DNA of 64,000 bases. It comes from an uncultured Bacteroides sp. Lineage in GTDB: Bacteria > Bacteroidota > Bacteroidia > Bacteroidales > Bacteroidaceae. Shown in pieces: positions 55,014 to 63,192 of this stretch; within the stretch, counting starts at the first letter, position 1, and the number at the start of each line of letters is the position of its first letter. The notes below the pieces were generated by a model. That model worked only from the letters and a program-made list of their open reading frames with translations, had not been told where the DNA came from and did no database searches. Both the position numbers and the translations under genes were made by a program. The DNA is taken from assembly GCA_947074275.1 (NCBI GenBank), contig CAMTPA010000002.1:1-64000 (forward strand), read 5' to 3'.

Positions 55014-56338
55014 GGTTTAATCACTATCACGTATATTTTTCGTTGCAGAACGGTGGGCGTACCATAGTCGTTTACCGTATAATTCAGCGTATAAAGCACT
55101 CTACCTGCTTCGCCCGATAAGGTGGCTTCGTACCAGCCGTTGTCGGTACTGTCATATTTTAGTTCGCTCACAAACATATCTGTTGAAGTCCCTTCTATCT
55201 GTGTGGCTACAACGCTTACATTCGCATCGCGCACCAGTTCGTTGGTTGCCAAATTGTATAGGCGAGGTCTTAAAATAAATTGTCCTCCGCTTTTGAATGT
55301 GCAATAGAACACTTCGTTGGCATCGCTCGTGATTTGAGCTTCGGGATACCCTCCAATTGGGGGATAGAAATCGATACGTGGCTTAAACTCGTAGTCGGTG
55401 AGTGCCACAGGTATTTTAAGAAACGTGTTTCTTGCCAACGATTCTACTTCGGTGAGCGTGTAATGAGTGTCTACCTCTGTTTTTCCATCACGAAGCGTGG
55501 TTATGGTAAAACCGATGGTGTTGGTATATATTGGTTTGGCGGTTTCGTTTAAGTACAAAGTATAAGTTGGTTTCGTTGTTGCATCCTTCACCACCGCTAT
55601 GCTCGATGCAGGCACAAACTCCCTATTGCCCGATGTGCTTGTGGAAGGAAGTTGCACGGTGCCAGTTCTTGGAAATAAATAGATGTTGTTTGCTCCATTG
55701 AGCGATACGTTGTTCATTGTTATTTTTTGCACGCTGATTTTCTTTGTTGATAGGTTGCTGAAGCTAAACTCAACTTTTGCTATCATACGTTTCACGGGGA
55801 TTTCAATCGTTTGCATTTGCCTGTTCGACACCGTGACATTGGTGACACTTGTCATTGGTATGTGGTTGGTGACAACATCAAATCCATTTCCATTGACGGT
55901 ATAAACCATATTATTGGCATTTTCGGTTGTTATGGTTGCACCTACCGTAGCAAAAGCTGTGGGAACACTCATGTTGGCAAACGTATAAAGACGCTTATTC
56001 CCATTTTTAATCAGAATATTTTGGGTATAGTTTTTCAGCGAAACCTCTTCTTGCTCGAATGGAATAGCGGTGGTGGTGGTAAATGAACTGCGATTTACTA
56101 CGGCTTCGATGGTGTTGTTAGTAGCGTCGACTATAACGATGTGCCAATCATAAATCATCTCTTGAGCAGTTGCGCTCACTCCCATATCAGACGATGTTAA
56201 ACTTCTGCTGATATTGAATGACAAGAGTGATGTATCAACCGATGTAGTCTCTTTTGCATTGTCATCGCTTGTCGAGTCGCAAGCATACATTAGCCAACAG
56301 CCAATAAGTATTGCTGCATATATAAGTCTTTTACCCAT
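55010..56338 (-). CDS. fimbrillin-like lipoprotein
   Basis: A 442-aa outer-membrane lipoprotein (lipobox LMYAC, Cys20). The layout resembles the FimA/Mfa2 fimbrillin families of Bacteroidales: an N-terminal transthyretin-like beta domain with EEVSLKNYTQNILIKNGNKR and LYTFANMS, then PVKRMIAKVEFSF starting the second domain. A third Ig-like part follows after GGYPEAQ (about 335). The start at MGKRLIYA is preferred; the track adds 6 codons. The stop overlaps the start of the giant T9SS gene (ATGA), so the two are made together. It may be an anchor or a minor fimbrial subunit. Confidence 0.72.
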   Translation of the reverse strand: MGKRLIYAAILIGCWLMYACDSTSDDNAKETTSVDTSLLSFNISRSLTSSDMGVSATAQEMIYDWHIVIVDATNNTIEAVVNRSSFTTTTAIPFEQEEVSLKNYTQNILIKNGNKRLYTFANMSVPTAFATVGATITTENANNMVYTVNGNGFDVVTNHIPMTSVTNVTVSNRQMQTIEIPVKRMIAKVEFSFSNLSTKKISVQKITMNNVSLNGANNIYLFPRTGTVQLPSTSTSGNREFVPASSIAVVKDATTKPTYTLYLNETAKPIYTNTIGFTITTLRDGKTEVDTHYTLTEVESLARNTFLKIPVALTDYEFKPRIDFYPPIGGYPEAQITSDANEVFYCTFKSGGQFILRPRLYNLATNELVRDANVSVVATQIEGTSTDMFVSELKYDSTDNGWYEATLSGEAGRVLYTLNYTVNDYGTPTVLQRKIYVIVIKP

Positions 56339-56680
56339 TTTGTTATATCTGTTCAACTTGCTCAGTAATTATGTTCTATAAAAAACTATTAACGAACACT
56401 AATTGTTCTGTGTTACATTCTATTTTATCGTTTTGATATATCTCTATTTAATTTGACGATTCGATTTTAAAGTGTTTATAGTTGAGGTGTGCAATGTGAA
56501 CAGTTGTAAAGCCAACTGTTTATATCTCATAAATCAGATGTTGACAGTTGACACAATTCATAAAATCGCCTTTCGTCTTCATCTATTTGGTGCAGAGAGA
56601 ACTTATAAAATGTGGTGAATAAACAAACGATGCGATAACTATTTATTATTTTTGTAGCTGATAACAATGATAATGCGATT
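56339..56680. promoter_or_regulatory. divergent control region, fimbrillin-like gene and surE
   Basis: A 342-nt AT-rich gap. A surE -7 box TATTTTTG lies at 56647-56654. AACAGTT / AACTGTT arms (56499-56520) make a small inverted repeat, and TGTTGACAGTTGACA at about 56538 is a short direct repeat. No clear -7 box for the fimbrillin-like gene is visible on the minus strand, so it may use another sigma factor. Confidence 0.45.
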
Positions 56681-57448
56681 ATGGAAGAAAAACGACCATT
56701 GATATTCATCTCCAACGACGATGGGTACACGGCAAAAGGCATACAAGAGTTGATAAAATACTTGCGTCCGATAGGCGATATTGTAGTAGTGGCTCCCGAT
56801 GCAGCACGTTCAGGAAGTGGGTGTGCTATTTCGGTTACAGTTCCCGTACACTACCAGCTGATTGAAGAGGATGAAGGACTATCTATTTATAAATGCACAG
56901 GCACGCCTACCGACTGTGTGAAGCTCTCTTTTCACACCATATTGGGCGATCGTAAACCCGATCTAATAGTGAGCGGCATAAATCACGGCGACAACTCAGC
57001 GACGAACGTACACTATTCGGGCACAATGGGGGTGGTGATTGAAGGATGTCTTTGCGGCATCCCCTCAGTAGGCTTTTCGATATGTAGCCACGACCCCGAT
57101 GTAGATTTTAGTGCTACTGCCAAGCATATTCAGCAAATAGCTACCAAAGTGTTGCAAAACGGGCTACCACCATTGACCTGCCTCAATGTCAATTTTCCCA
57201 ATGTGGAGGAGATAAAGGGCATCAACATTTGCGAACAAGCACGGGGCTACTGGAGTCAAGAGTGGGAATCGTGTCCGCGTAAAGGAGATGAGAACTATTT
57301 TTGGTTGGCGGGAAGTTTTGAAGATGCCGAACCGCACAACGAAAAAACCGATCGTTGGGCACTCCACCACGGATATGCAGCTATTACCCCCATTCGGATT
57401 GATATGACCGATTATCCATTTATAGATAAACTAAAGGAGTGGTTTTGA
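56681..57448 (+). CDS. surE: 5'/3'-nucleotidase SurE
   Basis: Metal-dependent nucleoside monophosphate phosphatase of 255 aa. The N-terminal [11 protein letters not shown] holds the metal-binding Asp pair; further ligands are in ARSGSG and [12 protein letters not shown], and [12 protein letters not shown] follows. Length is normal. lpxB starts 22 nt after the stop, so the two form a transcript; this surE-lpxB pairing is common in Bacteroidetes as far as I recall. Confidence 0.95.
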   Translation: MEEKRPLIFISNDDGYTAKGIQELIKYLRPIGDIVVVAPDAARSGSGCAISVTVPVHYQLIEEDEGLSIYKCTGTPTDCVKLSFHTILGDRKPDLIVSGINHGDNSATNVHYSGTMGVVIEGCLCGIPSVGFSICSHDPDVDFSATAKHIQQIATKVLQNGLPPLTCLNVNFPNVEEIKGINICEQARGYWSQEWESCPRKGDENYFWLAGSFEDAEPHNEKTDRWALHHGYAAITPIRIDMTDYPFIDKLKEWF

Positions 57449-57470
57449 CGCTTCGATAATATATTTTTGT

Positions 57471-58616
57471 ATGAAGTATTATCTGATTGTAGGAGAGGCC
57501 TCGGGCGATTTGCACGCTTCACACTTGATGGCAGCCTTGAAGAAAAAAGATCCGCAAGCGGAGTTTCGCTTCTTTGGTGGCGATATGATGGCGGCGGTAG
57601 GTGGTACGCAGGTGAAGCATTATCGCGATTTGGCCTATATGGGCATCATTCCTGTGTTGCTGCATCTTCGCACGATTTTGTCTAATATGAAGCGTTGCAA
57701 GCAAGATATAATCGACTGGAGCCCCGATGTGCTGATTCTTGTTGATTATCCCGGTTTCAATCTTCAAGTAGCACAATACATCAAATCACATACTTCCATT
57801 CCTATTTATTATTACATCTCCCCCAAAATATGGGCTTGGAAAGAGTATCGCATTAAAAATATCAAGCGAGATGTTGATCAGCTTTTTTCTATACTTCCTT
57901 TTGAGGTTGATTTTTTTGAGAAGAAACACAGCTATCCGATTCATTATGTAGGAAACCCCACCGTAGATGAGATTACTGCTTTTGAAAAGGCTGACCAGAT
58001 GAATAGAGAGGAGTTTTTAGAAACCAATGACCTGAGCGACAAACCCATCATTGCGATATTGGCAGGTAGCAGAAAACAAGAGATAAAAGACAATCTTAGC
58101 AAGATGATTGAGGCCGCATCTCAATTCCCTCGGTATCAATTAGTCGTGGCTGGTGCTCCTTCTATCCCTATCGAATATTACAAGCAATTCCTGAAAAATA
58201 GGGATGTAAAGCTTATATTCAATCAAACCTATCATTTGCTGAAGTTTGCTGAGGCCGCATTGGTCACTTCGGGCACGGCAACCTTGGAGACGGCTCTTTT
58301 CAATACTCCTCAAGTGGTGTGTTATTATATGAACTTTGGCAAAGTGGTGTCATTGTTACGAAAATGTGTATTGAAAGTGCCTTATGTATCATTAGTCAAT
58401 CTGATAGCAGGCAGAGAGGTTGTCACCGAGTTGATAGCTGATGGAATGACAATAGACAATGTGCGTAAAGAACTGGAACTGATGCTTACTGATGCCGAAT
58501 ATCGCAAGAAGATGTTTGCAGGCTATCGAGAAATGCGAGAGCGACTGGGTGAGGCAGGCGCACCCAAACACGCAGCAGAGATGATAGTAGAATTGTTGCA
58601 AGAAAAAGATAAATGA
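57471..58616 (+). CDS. lpxB: lipid-A-disaccharide synthase
   Basis: Membrane-associated GT19 glycosyltransferase of 381 aa that joins UDP-2,3-diacylglucosamine and lipid X. Start MKYYLIVGEASGDLHAS, FFGGDMM, the IYYYISPKIWAWKEYR signature, AGSRKQEIKDNL, and LVTSGTATLETAL in the UDP-sugar site are all in place. Cotranscribed with surE; followed by a terminator. Confidence 0.96.
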   Translation: MKYYLIVGEASGDLHASHLMAALKKKDPQAEFRFFGGDMMAAVGGTQVKHYRDLAYMGIIPVLLHLRTILSNMKRCKQDIIDWSPDVLILVDYPGFNLQVAQYIKSHTSIPIYYYISPKIWAWKEYRIKNIKRDVDQLFSILPFEVDFFEKKHSYPIHYVGNPTVDEITAFEKADQMNREEFLETNDLSDKPIIAILAGSRKQEIKDNLSKMIEAASQFPRYQLVVAGAPSIPIEYYKQFLKNRDVKLIFNQTYHLLKFAEAALVTSGTATLETALFNTPQVVCYYMNFGKVVSLLRKCVLKVPYVSLVNLIAGREVVTELIADGMTIDNVRKELELMLTDAEYRKKMFAGYREMRERLGEAGAPKHAAEMIVELLQEKDK

Positions 58617-58638
58617 TAAACTTTTAGTTAAAATGAAG

Positions 58639-58668
58639 AAGTCGGTGCAGTAAATGGCCGACTTTTTT
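58639..58668 (+). terminator. terminator after lpxB
   Basis: AAGTCGG / CCGACTT stem with a 12-nt loop, followed by TTTTT. Confidence 0.85.
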
Positions 58669-58707
58669 ATTTTAATAACGTAAACTACTTAAAGATGAAC
58701 GAATAAT

Positions 58708-59448
58708 ATGAAAAAGTTTAATTGGATTTTGATGACCTTGATGGTCTTTTTTGCGACAACTACTTTCCAATCGTGCGACAACAGTGATGGATATTCAATT
58801 GGCGATATTGGTGCAAGCTGGGCCACCGTGCGTGTTTTAGGAGGTAATAGTTATTATTTAGACTCCGATCGTTTTGGCACATTGTGGATTTCGGCGGATG
58901 CAGCTCGTTGGTATAAACCCGTAGACGGTGAACGTGTGGTATCCTACTTTAACCCACTTGTGGATGATTACAATGGTTATGATATGGCTATCAAACTCGA
59001 AGCTATCTATCCCATTCTTACCAAAAAAGTAGAAGAGATAACCTCTAATAACGAAGAGGATTTTGGCAATGACCCCATTGTGATTATGGAAGGCGATCTT
59101 TGGGTGAGTAATGGCTATATGAATGTGGTGTTTCGCCAAAATGTGCCAGCCAATGAAAAGCATCGTATCAGTTTGGTACAAGGCGAGCTAATTGATGGTG
59201 ATAGCGAAGAGTATGTGTACTTGGCATTGCGCTACAACACATACAACGATAAAACAGGACGTTGGCGTGATGGTGCTGTATCTTTCAATTTGAATGAAGT
59301 GGACTTTGCAAACAAGAAAGGCATTATATTGAAGCTAAACTCTGAGGTGAATGGAGAAGTAGAATTGCAGATAGACCTAAAGCAATCGGCAGAAAAGCAA
59401 TCTGAAGTCTTTAATCGCATAACACTTCAAGAAAATACGATACGATAA
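58708..59448 (+). CDS. NigD-like lipoprotein
   Basis: A 246-aa lipoprotein (lipobox QSC, Cys23). The two-part beta structure with WATVRVLGGNSYYLDSD near the start and YVYLALRYNTY near the end fits the NigD-like family, named after a protein of the nigrescin bacteriocin locus of Prevotella nigrescens but widespread in Bacteroidetes without any bacteriocin context. Function unknown; no immunity or bacteriocin genes are nearby. Monocistronic. Confidence 0.78.
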   Translation: MKKFNWILMTLMVFFATTTFQSCDNSDGYSIGDIGASWATVRVLGGNSYYLDSDRFGTLWISADAARWYKPVDGERVVSYFNPLVDDYNGYDMAIKLEAIYPILTKKVEEITSNNEEDFGNDPIVIMEGDLWVSNGYMNVVFRQNVPANEKHRISLVQGELIDGDSEEYVYLALRYNTYNDKTGRWRDGAVSFNLNEVDFANKKGIILKLNSEVNGEVELQIDLKQSAEKQSEVFNRITLQENTIR

Positions 59449-59455
59449 AAAACGA

Positions 59456-59508
59456 AATTCTATACGAAAAGAGGGCTACACTTTGTAGCCCTCTTTTCGT
59501 ATAGAATT
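59456..59508. terminator. perfect 24-bp hairpin between convergent genes
   Basis: Arms 59456-59479 and 59485-59508 are perfect reverse complements (core GAAAAGAGGGCTAC) with a 5-nt loop. Internal A4 and T4 runs allow termination in both directions for the NigD-like gene and cdsA. Confidence 0.85.
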
Positions 59509-59525
59509 ATCGTGGAAGAAACTTC

Positions 59526-60362
59526 TTAAAATGAAATGAGATATAGATAGGCAACAGCGGCAGGTATAGCCATTAGTGCGCTATCAAAACGGTCGAGCAT
59601 ACCACCGTGACCAGGCAATATGTTTCCAGAATCTTTGATGTTCAATTGTCTTTTTAGCAACGACTCTGTCAAATCGCCCCAAGTGCCAAACACAACTACT
59701 ACCAATGACAATCCAATCCACTCTAAAATGCTCATAAATGGGAAGAAGTGAGCGCATAAGAAAGAGATAGCAATACAAACAATCGCTCCTCCTATCGAAC
59801 CCTCCCAAGATTTTTTAGGTGATATGCGTTCAAATAAACGATGCTTCCCAAATAGAGAACCTATACAGTAAGCTCCCGAATCGTTTAGCCAAAGGAAAAC
59901 GAATACAGACAATGGTAATACAAAATTATATTCAATATTTCCAGTTGCTTCGTTGTATTGAAACGCCAATACGTTGAGCAAAGCAAAAGGCAATGCTATA
60001 TAAAGTTGGCTGAACATAGAATATGCCCAATTCATCACGGGGTTTGGCTTTTTTAAATACAATTCGCTAATGAACAGATACAATATTAATAGCAAATAAG
60101 GTATGAAAATCTGTGATGAGTAGTTGCTCATATTAAACATCATAAAAGCTAAAAAGAGATATATACCTCCTAATACAGTTATGGTTTTATTGATATTCAC
60201 CCCTTCTGTTCGGTTGACAAGTTGACCAAATTCACGAATTGTCAGTGCCGTGATAATCACAAAAAGAGAACCGAAAGCCAATGGACTCCATAGTATGAAG
60301 CCCACAATAATGGCTACAAATAGAACGCCCGTTACGGTTCTTAAAATAAAGTTGTTTTTCAA
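59526..60362 (-). CDS. cdsA: phosphatidate cytidylyltransferase
   Basis: Inner-membrane enzyme making CDP-diacylglycerol from phosphatidic acid and CTP. A 278-aa protein with about eight hydrophobic segments and the CdsA signature near the C terminus: LLKRQLNIKDSGNILPGHGG followed by LDRFDS. Last gene of the rsfS-ftsH-cdsA run (13-nt gap to ftsH). Confidence 0.96.
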   Translation of the reverse strand: MKNNFILRTVTGVLFVAIIVGFILWSPLAFGSLFVIITALTIREFGQLVNRTEGVNINKTITVLGGIYLFLAFMMFNMSNYSSQIFIPYLLLILYLFISELYLKKPNPVMNWAYSMFSQLYIALPFALLNVLAFQYNEATGNIEYNFVLPLSVFVFLWLNDSGAYCIGSLFGKHRLFERISPKKSWEGSIGGAIVCIAISFLCAHFFPFMSILEWIGLSLVVVVFGTWGDLTESLLKRQLNIKDSGNILPGHGGMLDRFDSALMAIPAAVAYLYLISF

Positions 60363-60375
60363 GATTGCTATTTTT

Positions 60376-62424
60376 TTATTTATTAGAATCTTCTATTTCA
60401 CTTTTAGGTTCAGATGCTTCTTCTGTTGCTTTTTCAAGGTTGGCTTTAAATTCTTCCTCCTCTTTAGCCACTCGCTTAGCAAGCTCTTTTTCTGCATCAG
60501 CAGCCTCTTTGCTCTCTTTAGCAGCCATAATCTCTTCCGAACGTGACAACCAAGGACGCTTTCCAAAGATTCTTTCTACATCTTCTGCAAAAATCACCTC
60601 TTTTTCAATCAATAATTGGGTCAATTCTTCGTGTCCCTCTTTGTTGTCGGCAAGTATCTGTTTGGCACGATCGTATTGCTCATTAACCATTCGTTTTACT
60701 TCCTCGTCAATCAATTCAGCTGTTTTTTCGCTATATGGTTTGTTGAAAGAGTATTCTTCGTTGTTGTAATAGCATAAATTAGGTAGCTTTTCACTCATAC
60801 CCAAATAAGCTATCATACCGTAAGCTTGCTTAGTTACCCGCTCCAAGTCGTTCATTGCGCCAGTTGAGATTCGTCCTAAAATCAAATCTTCGGCAGCTCT
60901 ACCACCCAGTGTCGCACACATTTCATCCAGCATTTGCTCTTTGGTCGTAATCTGACGCTCTTCGGGCAAATACCAAGCAGCTCCCAATGCACGTCCGCGA
61001 GGAACAATTGTTACTTTAATCAGTGGATTGGCATACTCCAACAACCACGAAATAGCAGCGTGTCCAGCTTCGTGTAGAGCTATCGAACGGCGTTCGGCTT
61101 CGGTTGTGATTTTAGTTTTCTTCTCCAAACCACCGATAATGCGGTCTACTGCATCCAAAAAGTCTTGTTTTCCTACAAATTTCTTTCCGTGACGTGCGGC
61201 GATGAGTGCGGCCTCGTTGCACACATTGGCAATATCTGCCCCTGAAAAACCTGGAGTTTGTCGAGCCAATAGATCAATATCTACGCTTTCATCTATTTTG
61301 ATAGGGCGCAGATGCACTCCAAATACCTCTTTACGTTCATTCAAATCGGGAAGATCAACGTGAATTTGACGGTCGAAACGACCTGCACGAAGAAGAGCCT
61401 TGTCGAGCACATCCACACGGTTGGTAGCAGCAAGAATAATAACTCCACTGTTCGAGCCAAAACCGTCCATTTCTGTAAGAAGCTGATTCAATGTGTTTTC
61501 GCGCTCATCATTGCCACCCATTGCAGGGCTTTTGCCACGAGCACGTCCTACGGCATCAATTTCGTCGATAAATATGATGCAAGGAGCTTTTTCTTTTGCT
61601 TGGCGGAATAAATCGCGAACACGTGATGCGCCAACTCCTACAAACATCTCTACAAAATCGGAACCTGCCAACGAAAAGAATGGCACATTTGCTTCGCCTG
61701 CTACTGCTTTGGCCAACAAAGTTTTACCAGTTCCCGGAGGGCCCACAAGCAAAGCTCCTTTAGGTATCTTACCACCTAAATCAGTATATTTTTGAGGTTC
61801 TTTCAAGAACTCTACAATTTCCTCTACCTCAGTTTTGGCTTCTGCGAGTCCGGCTACATCCTTAAATGTAATACGATTTGCACCTCCTTTTTCAAAAAGC
61901 TGTGCTTTCGATTTGCCTACATTGAATACGTTGCCAGCACCACCACCGCCACCGCCGCCCATACGACGCATAAAGAATATCCAAAGTCCGATTAAGAATA
62001 CAAATGGTAGTATATTAAGCAGAATTCCCCAGAAATAATCTTTCTTTTTATCATAACTTTTCGATCCATCAAACAAGCCAAGCTCTTTTTGTTTCTCCAA
62101 GTATTCATCCAGTTTGTCTCTCGAAGGGCCTTCGGTTGTTATCATTGGATTACGTCCTACTTTGGTAGAGTCTTGTTTAAATACATCTCCAATGTATTGA
62201 GGCTTAATATAAACTTCAACCGAATTATCATCGTAGCCTACAACTTTGCTGATATATCCTTTCTCTACATAGCTCTGAAATTCGTCATAAGGAATGTTTT
62301 TGCTTACAGAGCTTCCTTGATTTGACCACCAAAGCCCTAATAGCATAAGGGCTATAATCATATAAAGCCAGTTCAGATTGAACTTTGGCATATTTACTTT
62401 TGGTTTATTATTATTGTTGTCCAT
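60376..62424 (-). CDS. ftsH: ATP-dependent zinc metalloprotease FtsH
   Basis: Hexameric membrane protease for misfolded membrane proteins and short-lived regulators. Two transmembrane helices (about 18-34 and 132-151) flank a periplasmic domain. A glycine-rich stretch follows the second helix (GGGGGGGAG). AAA+ Walker A GPPGTGKT at 228-235, zinc site HEAGH at 451-455. The C-terminal tail (about 620-682) is highly charged, rich in Glu, Ala and Lys, probably coiled. Length 682 aa fits Bacteroidetes FtsH. Confidence 0.97.
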   Translation of the reverse strand: MDNNNNKPKVNMPKFNLNWLYMIIALMLLGLWWSNQGSSVSKNIPYDEFQSYVEKGYISKVVGYDDNSVEVYIKPQYIGDVFKQDSTKVGRNPMITTEGPSRDKLDEYLEKQKELGLFDGSKSYDKKKDYFWGILLNILPFVFLIGLWIFFMRRMGGGGGGGAGNVFNVGKSKAQLFEKGGANRITFKDVAGLAEAKTEVEEIVEFLKEPQKYTDLGGKIPKGALLVGPPGTGKTLLAKAVAGEANVPFFSLAGSDFVEMFVGVGASRVRDLFRQAKEKAPCIIFIDEIDAVGRARGKSPAMGGNDERENTLNQLLTEMDGFGSNSGVIILAATNRVDVLDKALLRAGRFDRQIHVDLPDLNERKEVFGVHLRPIKIDESVDIDLLARQTPGFSGADIANVCNEAALIAARHGKKFVGKQDFLDAVDRIIGGLEKKTKITTEAERRSIALHEAGHAAISWLLEYANPLIKVTIVPRGRALGAAWYLPEERQITTKEQMLDEMCATLGGRAAEDLILGRISTGAMNDLERVTKQAYGMIAYLGMSEKLPNLCYYNNEEYSFNKPYSEKTAELIDEEVKRMVNEQYDRAKQILADNKEGHEELTQLLIEKEVIFAEDVERIFGKRPWLSRSEEIMAAKESKEAADAEKELAKRVAKEEEEFKANLEKATEEASEPKSEIEDSNK

Positions 62425-62440
62425 AATTCATTAAGAGGGG

Positions 62441-62800
62441 TTAGTCAATGTTGGGAATGGATATTAATTTGGCATCTGCCCACAAATGCTCCAGGTTATA
62501 GAAGTTTCTAACTTCGGGTAGGAAAACGTGTACCAGCACGTCGGCATAATCCATTGCTACCCATTCGGCGTTGCGTAGCCCATCTACCGCAAAAGGCTTT
62601 GTTTGAGTACCTTTTATCGTGAAGCTTTTTATCGAATCTACAATAGCACTTACCTGGCTGGGAGAGTTACCTTGACAGATAACAAAGTATTTGCATATCG
62701 TATCATCTATTTTAGTTAAATCTGCAACAACAATATCCTTACCTTTTTTTTCTTGTATTCCTTCGGTTATTTTTTCAATTAATATTTTGGTCTCGTTCAT
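62441..62800 (-). CDS. rsfS: ribosome silencing factor RsfS
   Basis: A 119-aa protein that binds uL14 and blocks subunit joining in starved cells. The family segments DDTICKYFVICQGNSPSQVSAI, DGLRNAEWVAMDYADVLVHVF and YYLE-like FYNLEHLWADA are present. First gene of the run, with ftsH 16 nt downstream. Confidence 0.95.
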   Translation of the reverse strand: MNETKILIEKITEGIQEKKGKDIVVADLTKIDDTICKYFVICQGNSPSQVSAIVDSIKSFTIKGTQTKPFAVDGLRNAEWVAMDYADVLVHVFLPEVRNFYNLEHLWADAKLISIPNID

Positions 62801-62886
62801 CTATTTGTTAAATATTTCAATGTATTTGTATAACAGTTCTGAATAATCTTTGTTTCGCTTATACACGAATCTTAAGATAACTTTTA

Positions 62887-62917
62887 CAAATATACGCTGA
62901 TTTCTTATATATAAGAA
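62887..62917 (-). promoter_or_regulatory. rsfS promoter with adjacent palindrome
   Basis: Minus-strand -7 box TATATTTG (62894-62887), 86 nt before the rsfS start. Just upstream lies a perfect 16-nt palindrome TTCTTATATATAAGAA (62902-62917), overlapping the -33 zone, where no TTTG is seen. It could be an operator for rsfS-ftsH-cdsA. The remaining DNA between rsfS and the tRNA shows only the tRNA promoter. Confidence 0.45.
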
Positions 62918-63012
62918 CGTTAGAGCACAAATCTCATAGTTTTTTTGTTTTTGGAACGTTATTTTATCTTTTCATCAGAATTTGTGTGTGTTTTAAAATA
63001 AACATTTTAATG

Positions 63013-63042
63013 TTTGTTATTTATAAATTCTTTCTATCTTTG
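63013..63042 (+). promoter_or_regulatory. promoter of tRNA-Gln
   Basis: TTTG (63013-63016), 18-nt spacer, TATCTTTG (63035-63042), 46 nt before the tRNA 5' end. Confidence 0.7.
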
Positions 63043-63088
63043 CAGCCAATAACTATACTAATTATTCTTTTCGTTGAATAAAAAAGAA

Positions 63089-63159
63089 TGGGCTATGGTG
63101 TAATGGTAACACTACAGATTCTGGTCCTGTTATTTCTGGTTCGAGTCCAGATAGCCCAA
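63089..63159 (+). tRNA. tRNA-Gln (anticodon CUG)
   Basis: Full cloverleaf: acceptor TGGGCTA / TAGCCCA, with the weak U1-A72 pair typical of tRNA-Gln; D stem GTGT / ACAC; anticodon arm ACAGA-TTCTGGT-CCTGT giving CUG; T arm TCTGG-TTCGAGT-CCAGA; discriminator A; CCA not encoded. The base pair closing the anticodon loop (31-39) is an A-C mismatch. Reads CAG codons. Confidence 0.95.
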
Positions 63160-63164
63160 CAATA

Positions 63165-63189
63165 GCTTCCCTTATCGGAGGCTTTTTTT
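63165..63189 (+). terminator. terminator after tRNA-Gln
   Basis: GCTTCC / GGAGGC stem (one G-T pair), 6-nt loop, then T7. Confidence 0.85.
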
Positions 63190-63192
63190 ATT

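Noticed and set aside
58708-59448. Bacteriocin immunity locus, from the NigD-like name
   Set aside because: No bacteriocin precursor, peptidase-transporter or other nig genes nearby; the family is common outside such loci.
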